NCBI RefSeq assembly: GCF_964019385.1
Contig: NC_088645.1
Coordinates: 28,427,294-28,491,293 of the forward strand
Length of the DNA stretch: 64,000 nucleotides
Source: Sycon ciliatum
Lineage: Eukaryota; Porifera; Calcarea; Leucosolenida; Sycettidae
Direction of reading: 5' to 3'
The notes under the pieces were generated by a model that saw nothing but the letters and a program-made list of their open reading frames with translations, was not told the origin of the DNA and made no database searches. This document shows positions 1 to 11,614 of the stretch, in pieces (position 1 is the first letter of the stretch; each line of letters begins with the position of its first letter). The translations under genes were made by a program, and so were the position numbers.

Positions 1-147
1 AACCGGGGAGCTTATAGCTGTATGTGTGCCTATAGCACTTGCCCTACCGCACCTGTAGCATGGAGGCAAACTTCCGCAAGCTCTCATTTCATGCACCGTC
101 AGACATACTCAGGCTCTCCCGCATACAAACACGCGCCAGGTATGCTG

Positions 148-3012
148 TCAGCAATCACAGCCACTAACTGCGCACAATTTCAAAGCAATGATCTCGGACT
201 TCGGCATGCCGTAACCAAACAAATTCCATGGGCATGACCCCTGCAAGAATGTATTCTCATCCTTTGGCAACCACACGCACTCTTTCACAAATCCGTACCA
301 CGCAGCTCCGTCATGCAATTTTGGCCACCATGGGGCTGACCGCCACTCTGGTACAACAAGAGTGCCATGGGTTCTGCATGCTAGCAGCATATCGATTGTA
401 CGTGAAATAAGGTAGATAGGGGGAACCATCCACACCCTTTCAATGGACCAATCCACTGTGAACGCATCAATCGCAAAGCACTCTGGGTTCCACCACCGGG
501 AGCAGTACTTACTGAGCTGCTTAGTCTTAAAACTGGCAAAACAATCTAGGCTGTAGGGGCCCCATCTCCCCTCCATTTCGCGGAATAATGCAGGGTTCAA
601 TTGCCAATCGTCTTGGTCAACAACCTTCGAATAATAATCAGCCAGCTCGTTCTCTTCCCGAGGTACCCATTCTGCCCTAATCCTCACGCTAAAACGCCTG
701 CACAATTTGTGTATTGCCATAGCTTTCTCTTGCAAATGCTCTTTGCGGCTACCGTTTTCGATAATGTGTGCCGCTGCCTGGTTGTCTGTGCGATGTATGC
801 AAGCCTTCCCAGCAATCTTTGGTGCCAATGACTCCAGAACAAGCTTAACAGCCCTAAGCTCACGCCAAGTAGAACTTAGTCTCTTTTCTTTGATTTCACC
901 TGGCCATTCACCCTTCGCAACATGCACACCCAACCTCCCCTCCATGAAACCTCCCCAGCCAGTGTCGCTGGCATCTGACCAACAGATAACTACAACACGT
1001 GGGTCCTTCTTCCAGAAAGGCTGGCCATGCAATTTGTCAAAAGATTCTTTCCAGAACTTCAGGTCATCAATTGCCTCCTTTGACCAAACTGTTTGAGCTG
1101 CCCATGACTTCCTCAATAGGATCATGTGGTAGAATGCTCTAGTCCTCAGCCTGCAAATCTGGCCCAGGGCCAGCGACATGGACATTATCATTCCAGTCAT
1201 CCTTGCTACCAGCTTAGCTGATGGTTGCCTGCTACCTGACATTGTGCTGAGCATCGACTTAAGCTTTTTAACACGCTTTTCGGAGGCTCGGATGGCTCCA
1301 ACGCGTAGGTCAACCACCATACCCAACATCTCTACAACCTGAGAGGGCTCCCAACGGCATTTCTTTTCATTAGCTACAAATCCTGCGTTTTGGAGATCTT
1401 TCTTCATTTGATTTGCTACCTTGTGAGCACCTGCTTTGGAAGCATGTCCTCCCGACCCATCGTCCATGTACAGTTGGCAACGTATACCCATTGCCCTCCA
1501 ACGACGCACTAGCACCCTGGTTACCTTTGTAAAAATGTAAGGGGCGGTTGACAAACCAAACGGCAAGACGCAAAACGTATAGTATGCTGCTTTTCCCTGG
1601 GGGGTTACCCAACTGAAACCAAGATACCTCCAGTGGCTTTCTGCTATAGCAATGTGGTGGTAGCCACTCTTCAAGTCGAATGTAACCAAGAAATCGTTCT
1701 TCTCATATACATCTGCCACCACCTTCAAATCTTCCAGTTTGAACTTGAATTTAGCCAGGTGTTTGTTGAGGTACCTTAGGTCCAGAATAAGCCTCAGCTT
1801 CTTCCCATTATCCACCACTCCCAACGGGCTACACACTGACACTTGGTCTCTGTTAACCTCTTTAATACAACCGCGAGAACGCATATCTGAAATGGCCTCC
1901 CCGACAAAATCTGGAAACTCATGTGTACTTTTGTGGTTGTCTGACCACCTGGGCCTTGGCAATCTAACAAACGGCAGCGTGTATCCATTATTGATTACTT
2001 CAAGTACTAACTTTGGTGCTCCGATTTCTTCCCAGAACTGCACGTTTTTCTTTAGACTGCCAATGACCACCCTGTCCCGGTCCCCTCCGAACTCCCCATC
2101 CACGCTATGCAACATAGAATAGGTTTCAGCATCTAATTCATTGCTTTGAAATGACATATCATAGTCGTCAGCTGCACAGGGTTCAGGCATTTCGCGGCTG
2201 GCTAGCTGCTTGCCGGCGGGGACACACGCGAATGTAGTGGCCTGTTTCGCCGCAATGGTGGCATGCAAGTTTGCATTGTGGGCACCCCACCCCTTGGCCG
2301 ACTGGGACGCAGTGCGGGGGAGAAAGGGCTGCTTGGCTTTTGGCGCAGGGGGGGATTGGATGGCTGCCATTAGCCTTTTCCTTTTCTGCGGGCACCCGAC
2401 AATCCCCAGCATCTCGCCACCCTCTGCAAACGTTTTGGCTGCCTCGTGCCCGTGTGCATCTGCAATGACCAGCCACTCTTGCCTATCCCGCAACAAGTTC
2501 TCACCTTGCTTGGTGGCTCGCCTTGCCCTGTCCACCTTCCTCTTCCCTAGAGCAGCACGCACTTCGCCGAGCTCTTCCAGCACAGCAGCGTTTGTCTCGT
2601 ACTGTCTCTCGTACGAGGGGTTCTTCCACCACCTCGACGAGGTTGACTGGGGACACGCGGAACGACTTCTCGAGTTTTTGGCCTTTTTTGATTTTTTGCG
2701 ACGACGGCGAGACTCGGGAGATGACGATGAAGACGGGGATGACGACGGAGACGAACAGGGGGAAGATGAGGATGATGATGAGGATGATGCCGACGACGAT
2801 GGGGACCGACGACGACGGCGGCTTGACCGTTCCTTGGCCAGCGCCGATTCTAGGGCGCCGATCCTCAACTGCTGCTCCTGCAGTTGGGCGTTCGGTTCGG
2901 CTCCACTGTCGGAGCTGCTTACTTCAGGTCTGCTTGCTGAGGCAGGCAAACTACCTCCCCTGGAGGACCTGCTCCGGCCTCTTGGGGTGGAGGATCGTCC
3001 ACGTCCAGGCAT
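148..3012 (-). CDS. DIRS-type retrotransposon Gag-RT-RNase H polyprotein
   Basis: Open frame of about 950 codons from the ATG at 3012 (a Pro-Gly-Arg-Gly start; the frame stays open upstream to 3210 but that part looks non-coding) to a TGA at 148-150. The N-terminus is Ser/Arg-rich with a long poly-Ser tract and a basic RRRRKKSKK stretch, as expected of a nucleic-acid-binding Gag-like region. The reverse transcriptase follows: ILDLRYLNKHL, FDLKSGYHHI and a catalytic YMDD near 1465. RNase H is marked by WSDASDTGWGG, ELRAV, TDNQAAAH and NELADYYS. The C-terminus has the CFAS...WWNP...DAF..DW...VVPEWRSAPWWP block that follows RNase H in DIRS/Ngaro elements and is known there as a degenerate methylase-like domain. 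It replicates RNA to DNA for transposition. The tyrosine recombinase ORF expected downstream would lie beyond the left window edge. The frame is intact, so this copy may be young. Confidence 0.9.
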   Translation of the reverse strand: MPGRGRSSTPRGRSRSSRGGSLPASASRPEVSSSDSGAEPNAQLQEQQLRIGALESALAKERSSRRRRRSPSSSASSSSSSSSSPCSSPSSSPSSSSSPESRRRRKKSKKAKNSRSRSACPQSTSSRWWKNPSYERQYETNAAVLEELGEVRAALGKRKVDRARRATKQGENLLRDRQEWLVIADAHGHEAAKTFAEGGEMLGIVGCPQKRKRLMAAIQSPPAPKAKQPFLPRTASQSAKGWGAHNANLHATIAAKQATTFACVPAGKQLASREMPEPCAADDYDMSFQSNELDAETYSMLHSVDGEFGGDRDRVVIGSLKKNVQFWEEIGAPKLVLEVINNGYTLPFVRLPRPRWSDNHKSTHEFPDFVGEAISDMRSRGCIKEVNRDQVSVCSPLGVVDNGKKLRLILDLRYLNKHLAKFKFKLEDLKVVADVYEKNDFLVTFDLKSGYHHIAIAESHWRYLGFSWVTPQGKAAYYTFCVLPFGLSTAPYIFTKVTRVLVRRWRAMGIRCQLYMDDGSGGHASKAGAHKVANQMKKDLQNAGFVANEKKCRWEPSQVVEMLGMVVDLRVGAIRASEKRVKKLKSMLSTMSGSRQPSAKLVARMTGMIMSMSLALGQICRLRTRAFYHMILLRKSWAAQTVWSKEAIDDLKFWKESFDKLHGQPFWKKDPRVVVICWSDASDTGWGGFMEGRLGVHVAKGEWPGEIKEKRLSSTWRELRAVKLVLESLAPKIAGKACIHRTDNQAAAHIIENGSRKEHLQEKAMAIHKLCRRFSVRIRAEWVPREENELADYYSKVVDQDDWQLNPALFREMEGRWGPYSLDCFASFKTKQLSKYCSRWWNPECFAIDAFTVDWSIERVWMVPPIYLISRTIDMLLACRTHGTLVVPEWRSAPWWPKLHDGAAWYGFVKECVWLPKDENTFLQGSCPWNLFGYGMPKSEIIALKLCAVSGCDC
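2183..2330 (-). other. CCHC zinc knuckle encoded in an overlapping -1 frame of the DIRS polyprotein
   Basis: In the -1 frame relative to the polyprotein, a C-x2-C-x4-H-x4-C retroviral zinc knuckle (CHHCGETGHYIRVC) is read around 2215-2256, then a stop at about 2183. The main frame over the same bases has no knuckle. This may be a Gag end reached by frameshifting, or two compensating indels in the main frame. Confidence 0.6.
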
Positions 3013-3480
3013 GATCAGACAGATTACACTAAAGAAACGAAGAGAAAAGCACACGCAGCGAAAATTCGCAACTGTACAGCAGCAGTGCAAGAACAAAAAG
3101 AACACTGTCTTCAGACCAGCATGCACCTTCATGTGCATGCTGCAACTCCGCACTGTGCAGCCAGTGCGTACCACACTCCCAGCACAGTCCGTGAACTCTG
3201 GACTGTGCACTCGCGTTTCGAAAAGAACAGCATTTCTTGTTTACTTCGTTGCTCTCATCCAACAAGAAATGAGACATTTCTCTGTGAGTAGTCACAGGCA
3301 GAATATAGGTATATCTGTATTACAAGAGAGATTGGAGGCTTTGTCACAACTCTGAGTTTCACGTATTACTACGATCGTCAGGCAACTGATGGCTCCTAAA
3401 CGGGCAGCCTGAACATAAGGGGGTGCAAGGGGTTAGGTGGGAAATTCTAAGGGGTATCATAGGCGACGGGTATTATAGTG
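3013..3480. other. Leader region of the DIRS element, no gene seen
   Basis: Sequence upstream of the DIRS ATG. It contains no recognisable coding exon. The terminal repeat of the element probably lies somewhere here, but its partner is outside the window, so its ends cannot be set. Confidence 0.35.
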
Positions 3481-3596
3481 CAAGAGTCAGGTGCAGGCGT
3501 GAAGTTGCCAAGTCTTCAGACTTGGGGCTATGCAGCAGCAGCAGTTCCAGCGTGAATGACATAGAATAGAGCTGGGGACCACACATGCCCACACCA

Positions 3597-3642
3597 TTAC
3601 ACCCACATACACCCACACTCTCTCCCTTTTCTCACATACACT

Positions 3643-3673
<31 letters not shown>

Positions 3674-3881
3674 TCATTCTCTAAATCTCTCTCTCACACA
3701 CACACGCACATAATTATGTCATTCATTCTCCACATCACACACACACACACACACCTGGCCTGGTGTACAGCTGCCAAATGCTTAGCCACGCCGCCCCCGA
3801 GACAGGGGGAGAGTAGAAGAGAGAGTTTGAGACACACAAACACACATCCACACACACACACACATACACACACACAAACAT

Positions 3882-3969
<88 letters not shown>

Positions 3970-4115
3970 GGCCTGGTGTACAGCTGCCAAATGCTTGGCC
4001 ACGGCGCCCCCCGAGACAGGGGAAGAGTAGAAGAGAGAGTTTGAGACACACACACACATCCACACACACACATCCACACACACACACACACACACACATC
4101 CACACACACACACAT

Positions 4116-4163
<48 letters not shown>

Positions 4164-4260
4164 TCTCTCTCTCCCTCTCTCTCGCACACACACACACACT
4201 CTCTTTCTCACGCATGCACACACACACACACACACATGCGCGCGCAGACTTACTCACACA
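3597..4260. repeat. CA microsatellite block with a duplicated 85-bp unit
   Basis: Long (CA)n tracts, the longest about 3886-3966, are interrupted by two near-identical unique segments at about 3753-3840 and 3965-4052 (cctggcctggtgtacagctg...). The unit of unique segment plus CA tract is therefore duplicated. All open frames here are artefacts of the CA repeat. Confidence 0.9.
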
Positions 4261-4267
4261 CCTCAGA

Positions 4268-4681
4268 CCTCAGACATGCCCATCGCGGGAGCGATGATAG
4301 CGAACAGCTATGTTTTAGACATAGCAACTTGTGCTGGGATTACACCATCCAACAGCTTGCAAGGCTGATGAATTGACCGCCACTATTTTTAGCCTGGTAT
4401 CCACCACACAGCTGTTTGAAGTGACTTTTTCTGGCCAGTGAATCCCTATTTTTCATTTTTCCATTTTTTTCTTTTTTTCTTTTTTTCTTTTTCTACACAC
4501 ACACCACACCACATACTCCGGCATACACTGGCTGTTGGTAACCACCCAGGAGAATGAAAGAAAAGTCAGGAAGAGTCTGAGAAAGAGAAGAAAGACGTGT
4601 GTGACCATAATCGTCGGGAATCGAACCCGCAACCTATCGATTGGAAATCGCTGCACATACCACTGCACCATATGGGACACA

Positions 4682-4682
<1 letters not shown>
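4268..4682 (-). repeat. tRNA-derived SINE, family 1, copy 1
   Basis: On the minus strand the head carries an A-box-like TGGTGCAGTGGTATGTG and a B-box-like GGTTCGATTCC (near 4615-4675). A body and tail then end near 4268. A second copy lies at 20096-20475 on the plus strand, colinear over the full length, including the CTCCTGGGTGGTTACCAACAG block. The A and B boxes at tRNA spacing are the internal RNA polymerase III promoter of such SINEs. The head abuts a (CA)n tract in this copy. Confidence 0.75.

Positions 4683-4746
<64 letters not shown>
4681..4746. repeat. (CA)n microsatellite
   Basis: About 33 uninterrupted CA dinucleotides directly after the SINE head. Confidence 0.95.
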
Positions 4747-4747
<1 letters not shown>

Positions 4748-5224
4748 TAGGCAGCGGGACTACCAGCTAGATTCACGTGACCTTGCGGACAAAGTTACGG
4801 AAGTAGAACTAGTTTTCATGACGACACTTGGACACAAGTACTTCTGTATTATTATTTTATCTCTTTTCAACCAATCCACAAGCCAAGAAGAGATGCGTAG
4901 ACGGAAGAACCGTACTCTTGGTGATACTGACCGCAAACATGATTAATTCCTCCAGGCCATTGAGCACCCAATTCTAAACCTTATCTAAGCAACGCAGCAT
5001 GCCAGTTCAAGAACATCTCGTCAGACATACATATCGATACATGTCTGGTGCACTCTCACTAACAAGCAGGCATCGCAGGCTACATTCGCACCAGCAATCA
5101 AAAGAAGTTGAAGTGAGTGAATATTTCCATAAAATTAATAATTGGAAGACAAATGAAGGTGTGGAGGATCGCCCAAAAACACTGACAAGGAGACAGTAAA
5201 CGGTACACAGTACTCGTATGCATG
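4747..5224. other. No gene recognised
   Basis: Short random open frames only. No domain, repeat pair or RNA gene was recognised between the microsatellite and the Tc1-like element. Confidence 0.4.
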
Positions 5225-5226
5225 TA

Positions 5227-5979
5227 CAGTTGCGCTCGGTGAAATCCGGCCCGAAGTGCAAAGCCGGCGCCGCAAAGCCAGCTCCCATTACATCACTGGC
5301 GATTTGTGTGTATGAACTCAACTGTACGCACCTCGTGTAAAAGTTCGGAGTGCACGTGTTGCATGCTAAAAACAGTTCAAAATATATTATTTCTTTCATT
5401 CACTTCACTCAAGCACAGCAGGATCTTCTTGATATATCGATAGCGGAGTACCCAACATCCTGTTTCAACCTCCCTGCTCGCCGGACATGAATCCAATGGA
5501 GAATGTGTGCACTCTTCTCAAGAAGAGAATAATTCCACATTGCTGCGAGAATGCTGACCAGCTGGTGCAGGCACTGCAACTGGAGTGGGACTCTTTGGGT
5601 CCTGACACGGTTTCCCCATACGTGGAGTCAATGTCACGTCGTGTTGAAGCCCTAATCGAAGCTGACGGTGGCCACACAAAATATTGAAGCCCTGCTGTTC
5701 TGTGTATGAAATAAACTGCTTCGAAACGATCTCCGTCTTCTTTACTTGTGCTGAACTGAAATGAATGTTACACTTGTCTTTGTTTGGCGCGGTTGTTTAC
5801 ACTTTGGTGTAAGCGTGCATGCGTATTAGTACAGCACATGCCCAGTTCATACGGCACACGCGCACACTACAATAGCATAGCACTTGACAGTCTTGTACAA
5901 CTACTTGAGGGCGTCAAGGGCCGCATCAGTACTGGGCGCCAGTTATGCACTTCGGGCCGGATTTCACCGAGCGCAACTG
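5227..5979 (+). mobile_element. Internally deleted Tc1/mariner transposon
   Basis: Inverted ends of about 34 bp begin CAGTTGCGCTCGGTGAAATC on both sides and are flanked by TA at 5225-5226 and 5980-5981, the TA target duplication of Tc1/mariner. At 753 bp it is about half the length of an autonomous element. The interior holds only the 3' part of a transposase gene. Confidence 0.88.
5415..5687 (+). pseudogene. Tc1-like transposase, C-terminal fragment
   Basis: The open part from 5487 starts within SPDMNPMENVC, the Tc1 family SPDLNPIENxW motif that holds the third catalytic acidic residue. It continues through LLKKRI and a W-D-S-L-G helix to the MSRRVEALIEADGGHTKY tail and a TGA. A frameshift separates it from an upstream AEYP-like segment at 5415-5460. 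The first two catalytic Asp residues and the DNA-binding domain are missing, so it cannot be active. Confidence 0.88.
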
Positions 5980-5989
5980 TACTTATACA

Positions 5990-7697
5990 CGTTATAGCAG
6001 CACAACGATAAAGACCATGGTGCATGATGATTAATGTTGCATCAATAAATTTTACAGAGTTATTTTGGGAGTAGAAATGAAGATGTGTTCGAAGCAGTAA
6101 ACTGCGTAAGCACTACGTTGAGCCAGAATATTGAAATACAGTTTCCTGCAGTCAAAACAAGACACTCACACTTCTCTGGTCTAGTTCGCCATTCTTATCG
6201 ATAAACTTGACTTGATTTAATTTCTTACGATGGTTCTTGAGAATGGATCAATGATGTCTTGAATAGATGTCTTCCTGAACGACTTCAACTGAGAGGCAGT
6301 TTCAGTTTCAACAAGCTGGACATTGTTTTTCTGTGGAGTCTTCCACAAGAAAGACAGAGCTACACACACGAAAGTGCTTGATGTACTCAGTACCTTCTTG
6401 GAAATGAACATATTTTCATTTCCATCTTCATTATATTTTCGTCTCTGCATCGTCGACGATGTCCACTTCTGACTCCGTAATCTTGTCACCCATCCTCTCC
6501 AAAAACACAAATCGAGTGCTGCTTGCATGCTGGATCAGTTGAAGTCAGTCTCTGCTCTAGCAAGATCGGCATGCAAAAATTACATGACTGAAAATATTCC
6601 GAAATAGATTTTCTGAACGACGAAGTTTGTTCTTCAAATATGATGAATAGCACAACCTACTAGCCAGAACGTCCTCTCAAAAGAGATTCTATCTGAAGCC
6701 TGCAAGATTTTCGACCACCCTTCGTTTTGGAGAGGAGCCCACACACACCAGACTCGAGCTACAAGTAAACTACGCGGAGATCGAGAGTTGATCGAAATCT
6801 TTCTTGCTCACTTGTGAAACCTGTGAAGGAAAAAAAAGTACGCGTGAATGCCTACAGTTGAGTCGTAATATTTTGACGTGGATCCTGTGACCGTTCACAG
6901 AGAAAGTCGCGGCTGTTTCTGACTGGTCATCGGGATTCAAACTGGTGTGTGACTTTATGACTGCTCTTCGGGGATTTGTGACTGTTTGATTGGTCACGGG
7001 GATCGTGATCGGTCATCGAGACGTGACTGCTCACTGAGTCCTACATATATTCACCATCACATCCCTCCCAAACACACACACACGCACACAAACTCACACG
7101 TACACTGAACACCTTCATGCCGCCCACTGGGTGACCCAGACACCATACATTAACAGTGACACTCATCCATACATGCACATGATGCCTGCTCACATTCACG
7201 CTGACGGAGTAGTCACATAGCTACAAAACTAATGTACGAGCATGATTGCAGAGCACATCTCTACCATGCCATATTTGGGCGTCTGTGCATGTGTGTATGC
7301 TTGTGGCGTTGTGGGTGTGTTTGTGTGGGTGTTTGTTTGTTTGTGTTTGCATAATTATTTATCCGTGTAGGTGCGTGGTGAAGCATGTGCATGCATGTGC
7401 CACTGTGTGCGTGCGTAGTTGAGTGTGCAGTGAGTATAGGTGAATGTGTGGTGTGCATTAAAAAAATAAATTCGACGGGATTCGCGTACCGGGCAGGTCT
7501 AGAACAAGGAGTCTTACGCTTCCCTGGTCAAGAACCACCTTTCCGCTTCCGTGGGACGCCAACACCCCATGATCAGGCGTCAGATGCGGCTCCTAAACGG
7601 TGGGGGAGGATAGATCAGATCCACCAACCAGAGGCCAAAGGCCTCGATCCCATTTGCCACATCCATGTATTACTCATGCCAGGCCACGAGTTCCCAA
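5990..7697. other. No gene recognised; short GT/CA-rich tracts
   Basis: A 103-codon minus-strand frame (6217-6528) has no recognisable domain and no flanking splice signals that I can support. TG-rich sequence lies at 7270-7440. Nothing else was identified. Confidence 0.4.
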
Positions 7698-7842
7698 TTA
7701 AAGGGGAACTACACCCAAAAATCAAAACTTCATGGTCCGTAGAGTTTTGGACGCTGAGTCGAATGGTGAAGGTCCCACTTCGATCCGATCAAGCGTTCCT
7801 GAGATATCTTCGGTTTAAATTGTACTTCCGGGGGACGCGCCA

Positions 7843-7850
7843 TGACGTCA
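7843..7850. promoter_or_regulatory. Consensus CRE palindrome TGACGTCA
   Basis: Full CREB/ATF consensus inside the left inverted repeat. The same octamer recurs at 7965, 11320 and 13749. Confidence 0.5.
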
Positions 7851-7964
7851 TGCGGCCGCGACACACCCCCAACACGCCCTTCTACGTCATTGAGACTCGC
7901 TTGCTTGGGCCAAGCTCAGAAGTACAGGTATTTTGGTATGTGAAAGGAATGGGGCTGTTAAGTG

Positions 7965-7972
7965 TGACGTCA
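7965..7972. promoter_or_regulatory. Consensus CRE palindrome TGACGTCA
   Basis: In the inner inverted repeat, next to the conserved block CGATACGCATAGCAACG. Confidence 0.5.
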
Positions 7973-8521
7973 CGGCCCCTTCGATACGCATAGCAACGGA
8001 GAGCACTGGGGACAAACAAAAGTCGCGTCCTCTGGATGGAACCAGTTGTGAAGGGCAACAGCATCTAAATGACTGGAGAGAGAGTAGTTTTTCTTTGCTT
8101 TTTCGCCAAACGATTGTTGTCGCTCTTTACTCCTTGTTCTTTCCTCTACAAATCTCCTGTAGTCGTCGAGGGCCTTCATAATGGCTGTGAAATTGGCTGC
8201 CCACTGTAAAACTCCCTGTTTGAGAGTGCTTTGAAGATTCTTCGCCTCCTGATGGATCAAAGTACGAGCGCTCCCTGTGGATTCGATTATATGAAGGTGA
8301 GTTGTTCAAGAAATCAGTGTCTTCTTTCTGTCTCTGCCCTCACGCTGGCACAATATCAGCCTCGATATCCATGACAGCCCGCACCTAAGTACCTCTCGTA
8401 GACTGCCCTGACTTAGCTGTATTCTCGCCCTCCGTGGTGATTGAAGACCCATGGAAGAAGTTGTTCAGAATGATGTCCTGAGAATATAAAATAAAATAAT
8501 TCCAGGGAATTGTTACAGGGT

Positions 8522-8560
8522 ATTTTGGAAGGATGGAGAGAGAGAGAGAGAGAGAGAGCA
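8522..8560. repeat. (GA)n microsatellite
   Basis: Run of GAGAGA repeats, about 13 units. Confidence 0.9.
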
Positions 8561-8569
8561 CTGTTTTGA

Positions 8570-11230
8570 AGTGTTTGTCTCACTGTAATTACTCCAGATT
8601 ATTGAATGGTGTATGATCTACTCGATATTTTCCGCAATGGTTTTTCCTGATTTGCGGGATCTCTTCTTTTGCTGTTTGCGTGTTTACAGGAATTGACTGT
8701 CTGGTGTATCTGCACCAGATCCTGGGGAAGTGAAGTCAGATGCAGAGGCAGGGTCGTCCAGTGATGCAACACTGCCGTTCTATGTGCAACGTCACCGCTA
8801 ATTCCCCCGGCGAAAACACAAACACGTGAAGAGACTACAGTATTGACCGTTCTGGTAATGAATCGTGACTGATCGGACAGTCGATAATCGAAACACAGAG
8901 CACCAGCATGATGTTTTCATATTGGGAACCACACACCAGCTCAATTCTCAAGCCCAAAAATTGATTAATACAAAACACAGAGCGACGCAACAAGAGATCA
9001 TCCGGAAACCAAACCAACCTGGGTCTGATGCACTGAATAGTCCTGAAATACGCAGGCCACACAAAGCAGTGCAAGCACAGACTGTTACAAGGTACATGCA
9101 TTGCAGAACAAAGTGTAACCAAAGATACACAGGGTTATAGCTGCACACTCGTGCATGTGCTCGCTCAGCCCAAGAACACGCAGGATGATAGAAATAATCC
9201 GGGGGAAACACGCTAATGTCATGACCGGGGAGTGGGCCAGACATACTCTCAGGATTCTATAATTCCAGGTTCTTTACGGAAATATACCAGGAGTCCAGAT
9301 ACCCATTCCTCACCCTCACCACACAAGAAGACCAAAGCTTCACTCTAGGACCAAGCTCAAACAACAGAGAAGCAACAAGAACAACAACCAGCGATCGATG
9401 CAAAGCATCGAGCTATATACTACAAGACCTAGTAGCGTGCACGGCGCGGAGCGAGCGAGTAGCCAGCAAAGCAAGAATAGTGATAGGTTTCACAACACTA
9501 TTGATCGACAAGACACATCGCCGCCACGGCAAACACTTCATAAAGACACATGTATAAGCAGACGGAATACAATACAGATAATGACATTGTAGCAACACAC
9601 GGACACGACACTAGCACCGAAGTAAGCATCAAGACGTAAATAGTGCAGCTCTGAAAAAGTAAAAACTACATTGACATGTACATTGGTGTGCCGAGTAGTA
9701 TCATCCTTGATCACCCATCCAACCAAGACGTTATCAGGTCCCAGACGCCGAGATCCCACGCCGAATGTGAAGTGCATCTAGCCTTGAACCTGTTGCACAA
9801 GGCACACACATATGACAAAAAATGACATCCACTCCGATTATTTCCAGAGGCCAATCATAACAGAACACAGAAATGAAACCACGGACTCAACAAAGTAAAC
9901 GCAAAGGAAATTAGTTAAAATAATCCATGAAGTACTATGTTAATTCCAGCGCTGACTGCAGTGTGGCGTCATGGCCCGATACCCGCGGAGCATAGACACA
10001 AACTCCATTTGACAGGGGCACGACATACTATTTTGGAATAAAGTCACAGGGGCGTAGCACCCGCTACGACTGGTACTATCATGGCCGCACCACTTTTCGA
10101 AAAGTGTGGTCCGTCTGGAACGTGCAAAACCGTAATAAAAAATCAGGATCCGGCGATATTTGCATATGCGCATCAGACCTTTTCTAGACTCGTACTCGTA
10201 GATCTGTTATGCATCTGCAGTCGTACTGAGTACTGTACTCGACTCTACTGCACACTGCGCCAGAAGTGTGCCAGAAGTTCCCAGAACGCAGGATTTTGTG
10301 TCTTTTACAAAATTTCCCGGGGGGGGGGGCGGACCCCCTCCAACACGGCCTTCCGCCGCACCGACCTTCGGTCGTACCACTTCCAAAACCCCTCCTACGC
10401 CCGAGTCATAAAGTACAGCACTCCAATAACATGACGGACACCTCGTGCAAATGCGTGGTCTGTTCATCCGGCCAACTCGGCCACGCATGAGAGTGTGTGC
10501 ATGTACGCGCGCACGTGCACACACACCATGTATTCGGTGCGTATGGCGTACCTGTTGCGGAGATAATGAAGATGGAATCATTATCATGATGTTACATGTA
10601 CATGTACAGTGTATGTTTGAGTGTAAAGTAAATTTTATTTTATTACACATTTCTTCGACACAACTTACTCCACATCTTCGCATTTCTCATAATCCATCCA
10701 TCTACACTCCGTCTCAGTTGAGGAAACTTCTCCCAGGTATACACTAGTCACCACAGCCATGTGATGACATTGGGATGGGCCCCAAGCACGACTGCACTCT
10801 CCAGTTACAATATAATTTATTTGTCCAGATTATCTGTGAAGACAAAATGCAATGCATAGCGGCAATCGATGGATGAAGAGAGAGTTTGTAAATACACATA
10901 TCTTTCCACTTGTTCAGGAGCTTACCTTTTGGAGTTCACATCGTTTACACGATCTCTTATGCTGTCTTGCACCTTGGCTTTGTTGACCATGGATACGCCA
11001 TCCCAGAAGACATTCTACAGGAGCTACTAATGCAGAGCGTTTTTCACGCTCGATCTCGGCGATCTACCTCGTCACGCCTATAAAATCCTCCGTGACACTG
11101 GCTACAGTCACAAGAGATGTCTCAGTAAGGTAATAAAGCACGACAACGCCGTCGAGATCAAGGACAAAGAGAAAACAAAACACTCACTGAAAACAGCAAA
11201 GAAGAAACGAAGAAATGTACACGATTCCTA
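8570..11230. other. Interior of the TTAA element, no gene recognised
   Basis: Only short, low-complexity frames. A G-run (about 10319-10329) is followed by a C/G-rich stretch. I saw no transposase motif. Confidence 0.4.
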
Positions 11231-11319
11231 TATGTTGCCACTGACAACTGGTTCGGTGGAGACGACGCTACTTTTGTTTGTCCCCAGTGGGATCGTTGCT
11301 ATGCGTATCGAAGGAACTG

Positions 11320-11327
11320 TGACGTCA
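11320..11327. promoter_or_regulatory. Consensus CRE palindrome TGACGTCA upstream of an acidic ORF
   Basis: It lies 42 bp upstream of the ATG at 11369, in the inner inverted repeat. It is a plausible promoter element for that short ORF. Confidence 0.45.
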
Positions 11328-11368
11328 TCACTTAACAGCCCCATAGTTCTGACAAAGACGTCCTCACC

Positions 11369-11614
11369 ATGAGCGATTCCGACGTATCAGACGAGCTTGA
11401 AAGCTCAGAGCCTGAGCTGAAAATGTTTGGCTTCGGGCATGAGCCGAAATTTTCAGGAAAGGACATGGCGGTGGCTTCCATTCGGACTCTAAATGTGGAT
11501 GAAGCAGAAATTACTGCAATTGGAGAAGTCGCTCTCCATCAGCAACATCTGGCAACCGGTTGGCTGGGCTATTTCGAAATGAAGCGGCAGCCAAAGCAGC
11601 TCAGACAAGCCTGA
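11369..11614 (+). CDS. Short acidic ORF in the TTAA element, function unknown
   Basis: An 81-codon frame beginning MSDSDVSDELESSEPEL, an acidic Ser/Asp/Glu-rich start followed by MFGFGHEPKF. Its context suggests a first exon: a CRE-containing conserved block lies just upstream, and a good donor (GTAAGT) lies at 11621, 7 bp past the stop and better matched to another frame. Acidic starts with a GxExxF patch remind me of proteins encoded by some animal DNA transposons, but I cannot name the family. It could also be chance. Confidence 0.35.
   Translation: MSDSDVSDELESSEPELKMFGFGHEPKFSGKDMAVASIRTLNVDEAEITAIGEVALHQQHLATGWLGYFEMKRQPKQLRQA

Noticed and set aside
2210..3355. 381-codon plus-strand ORF
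   Set aside because: Antisense shadow of the Ser/Arg-rich DIRS Gag region.
3694..4257. Long Cys-Val and Thr-His repeat ORFs
   Set aside because: They are translations of (CA)n/(GT)n in several frames, not genes.
10300..10420. G-run with C-rich flank as a G-quadruplex or transposon end
   Set aside because: One G-run only; no partner runs or matching inverted end found.
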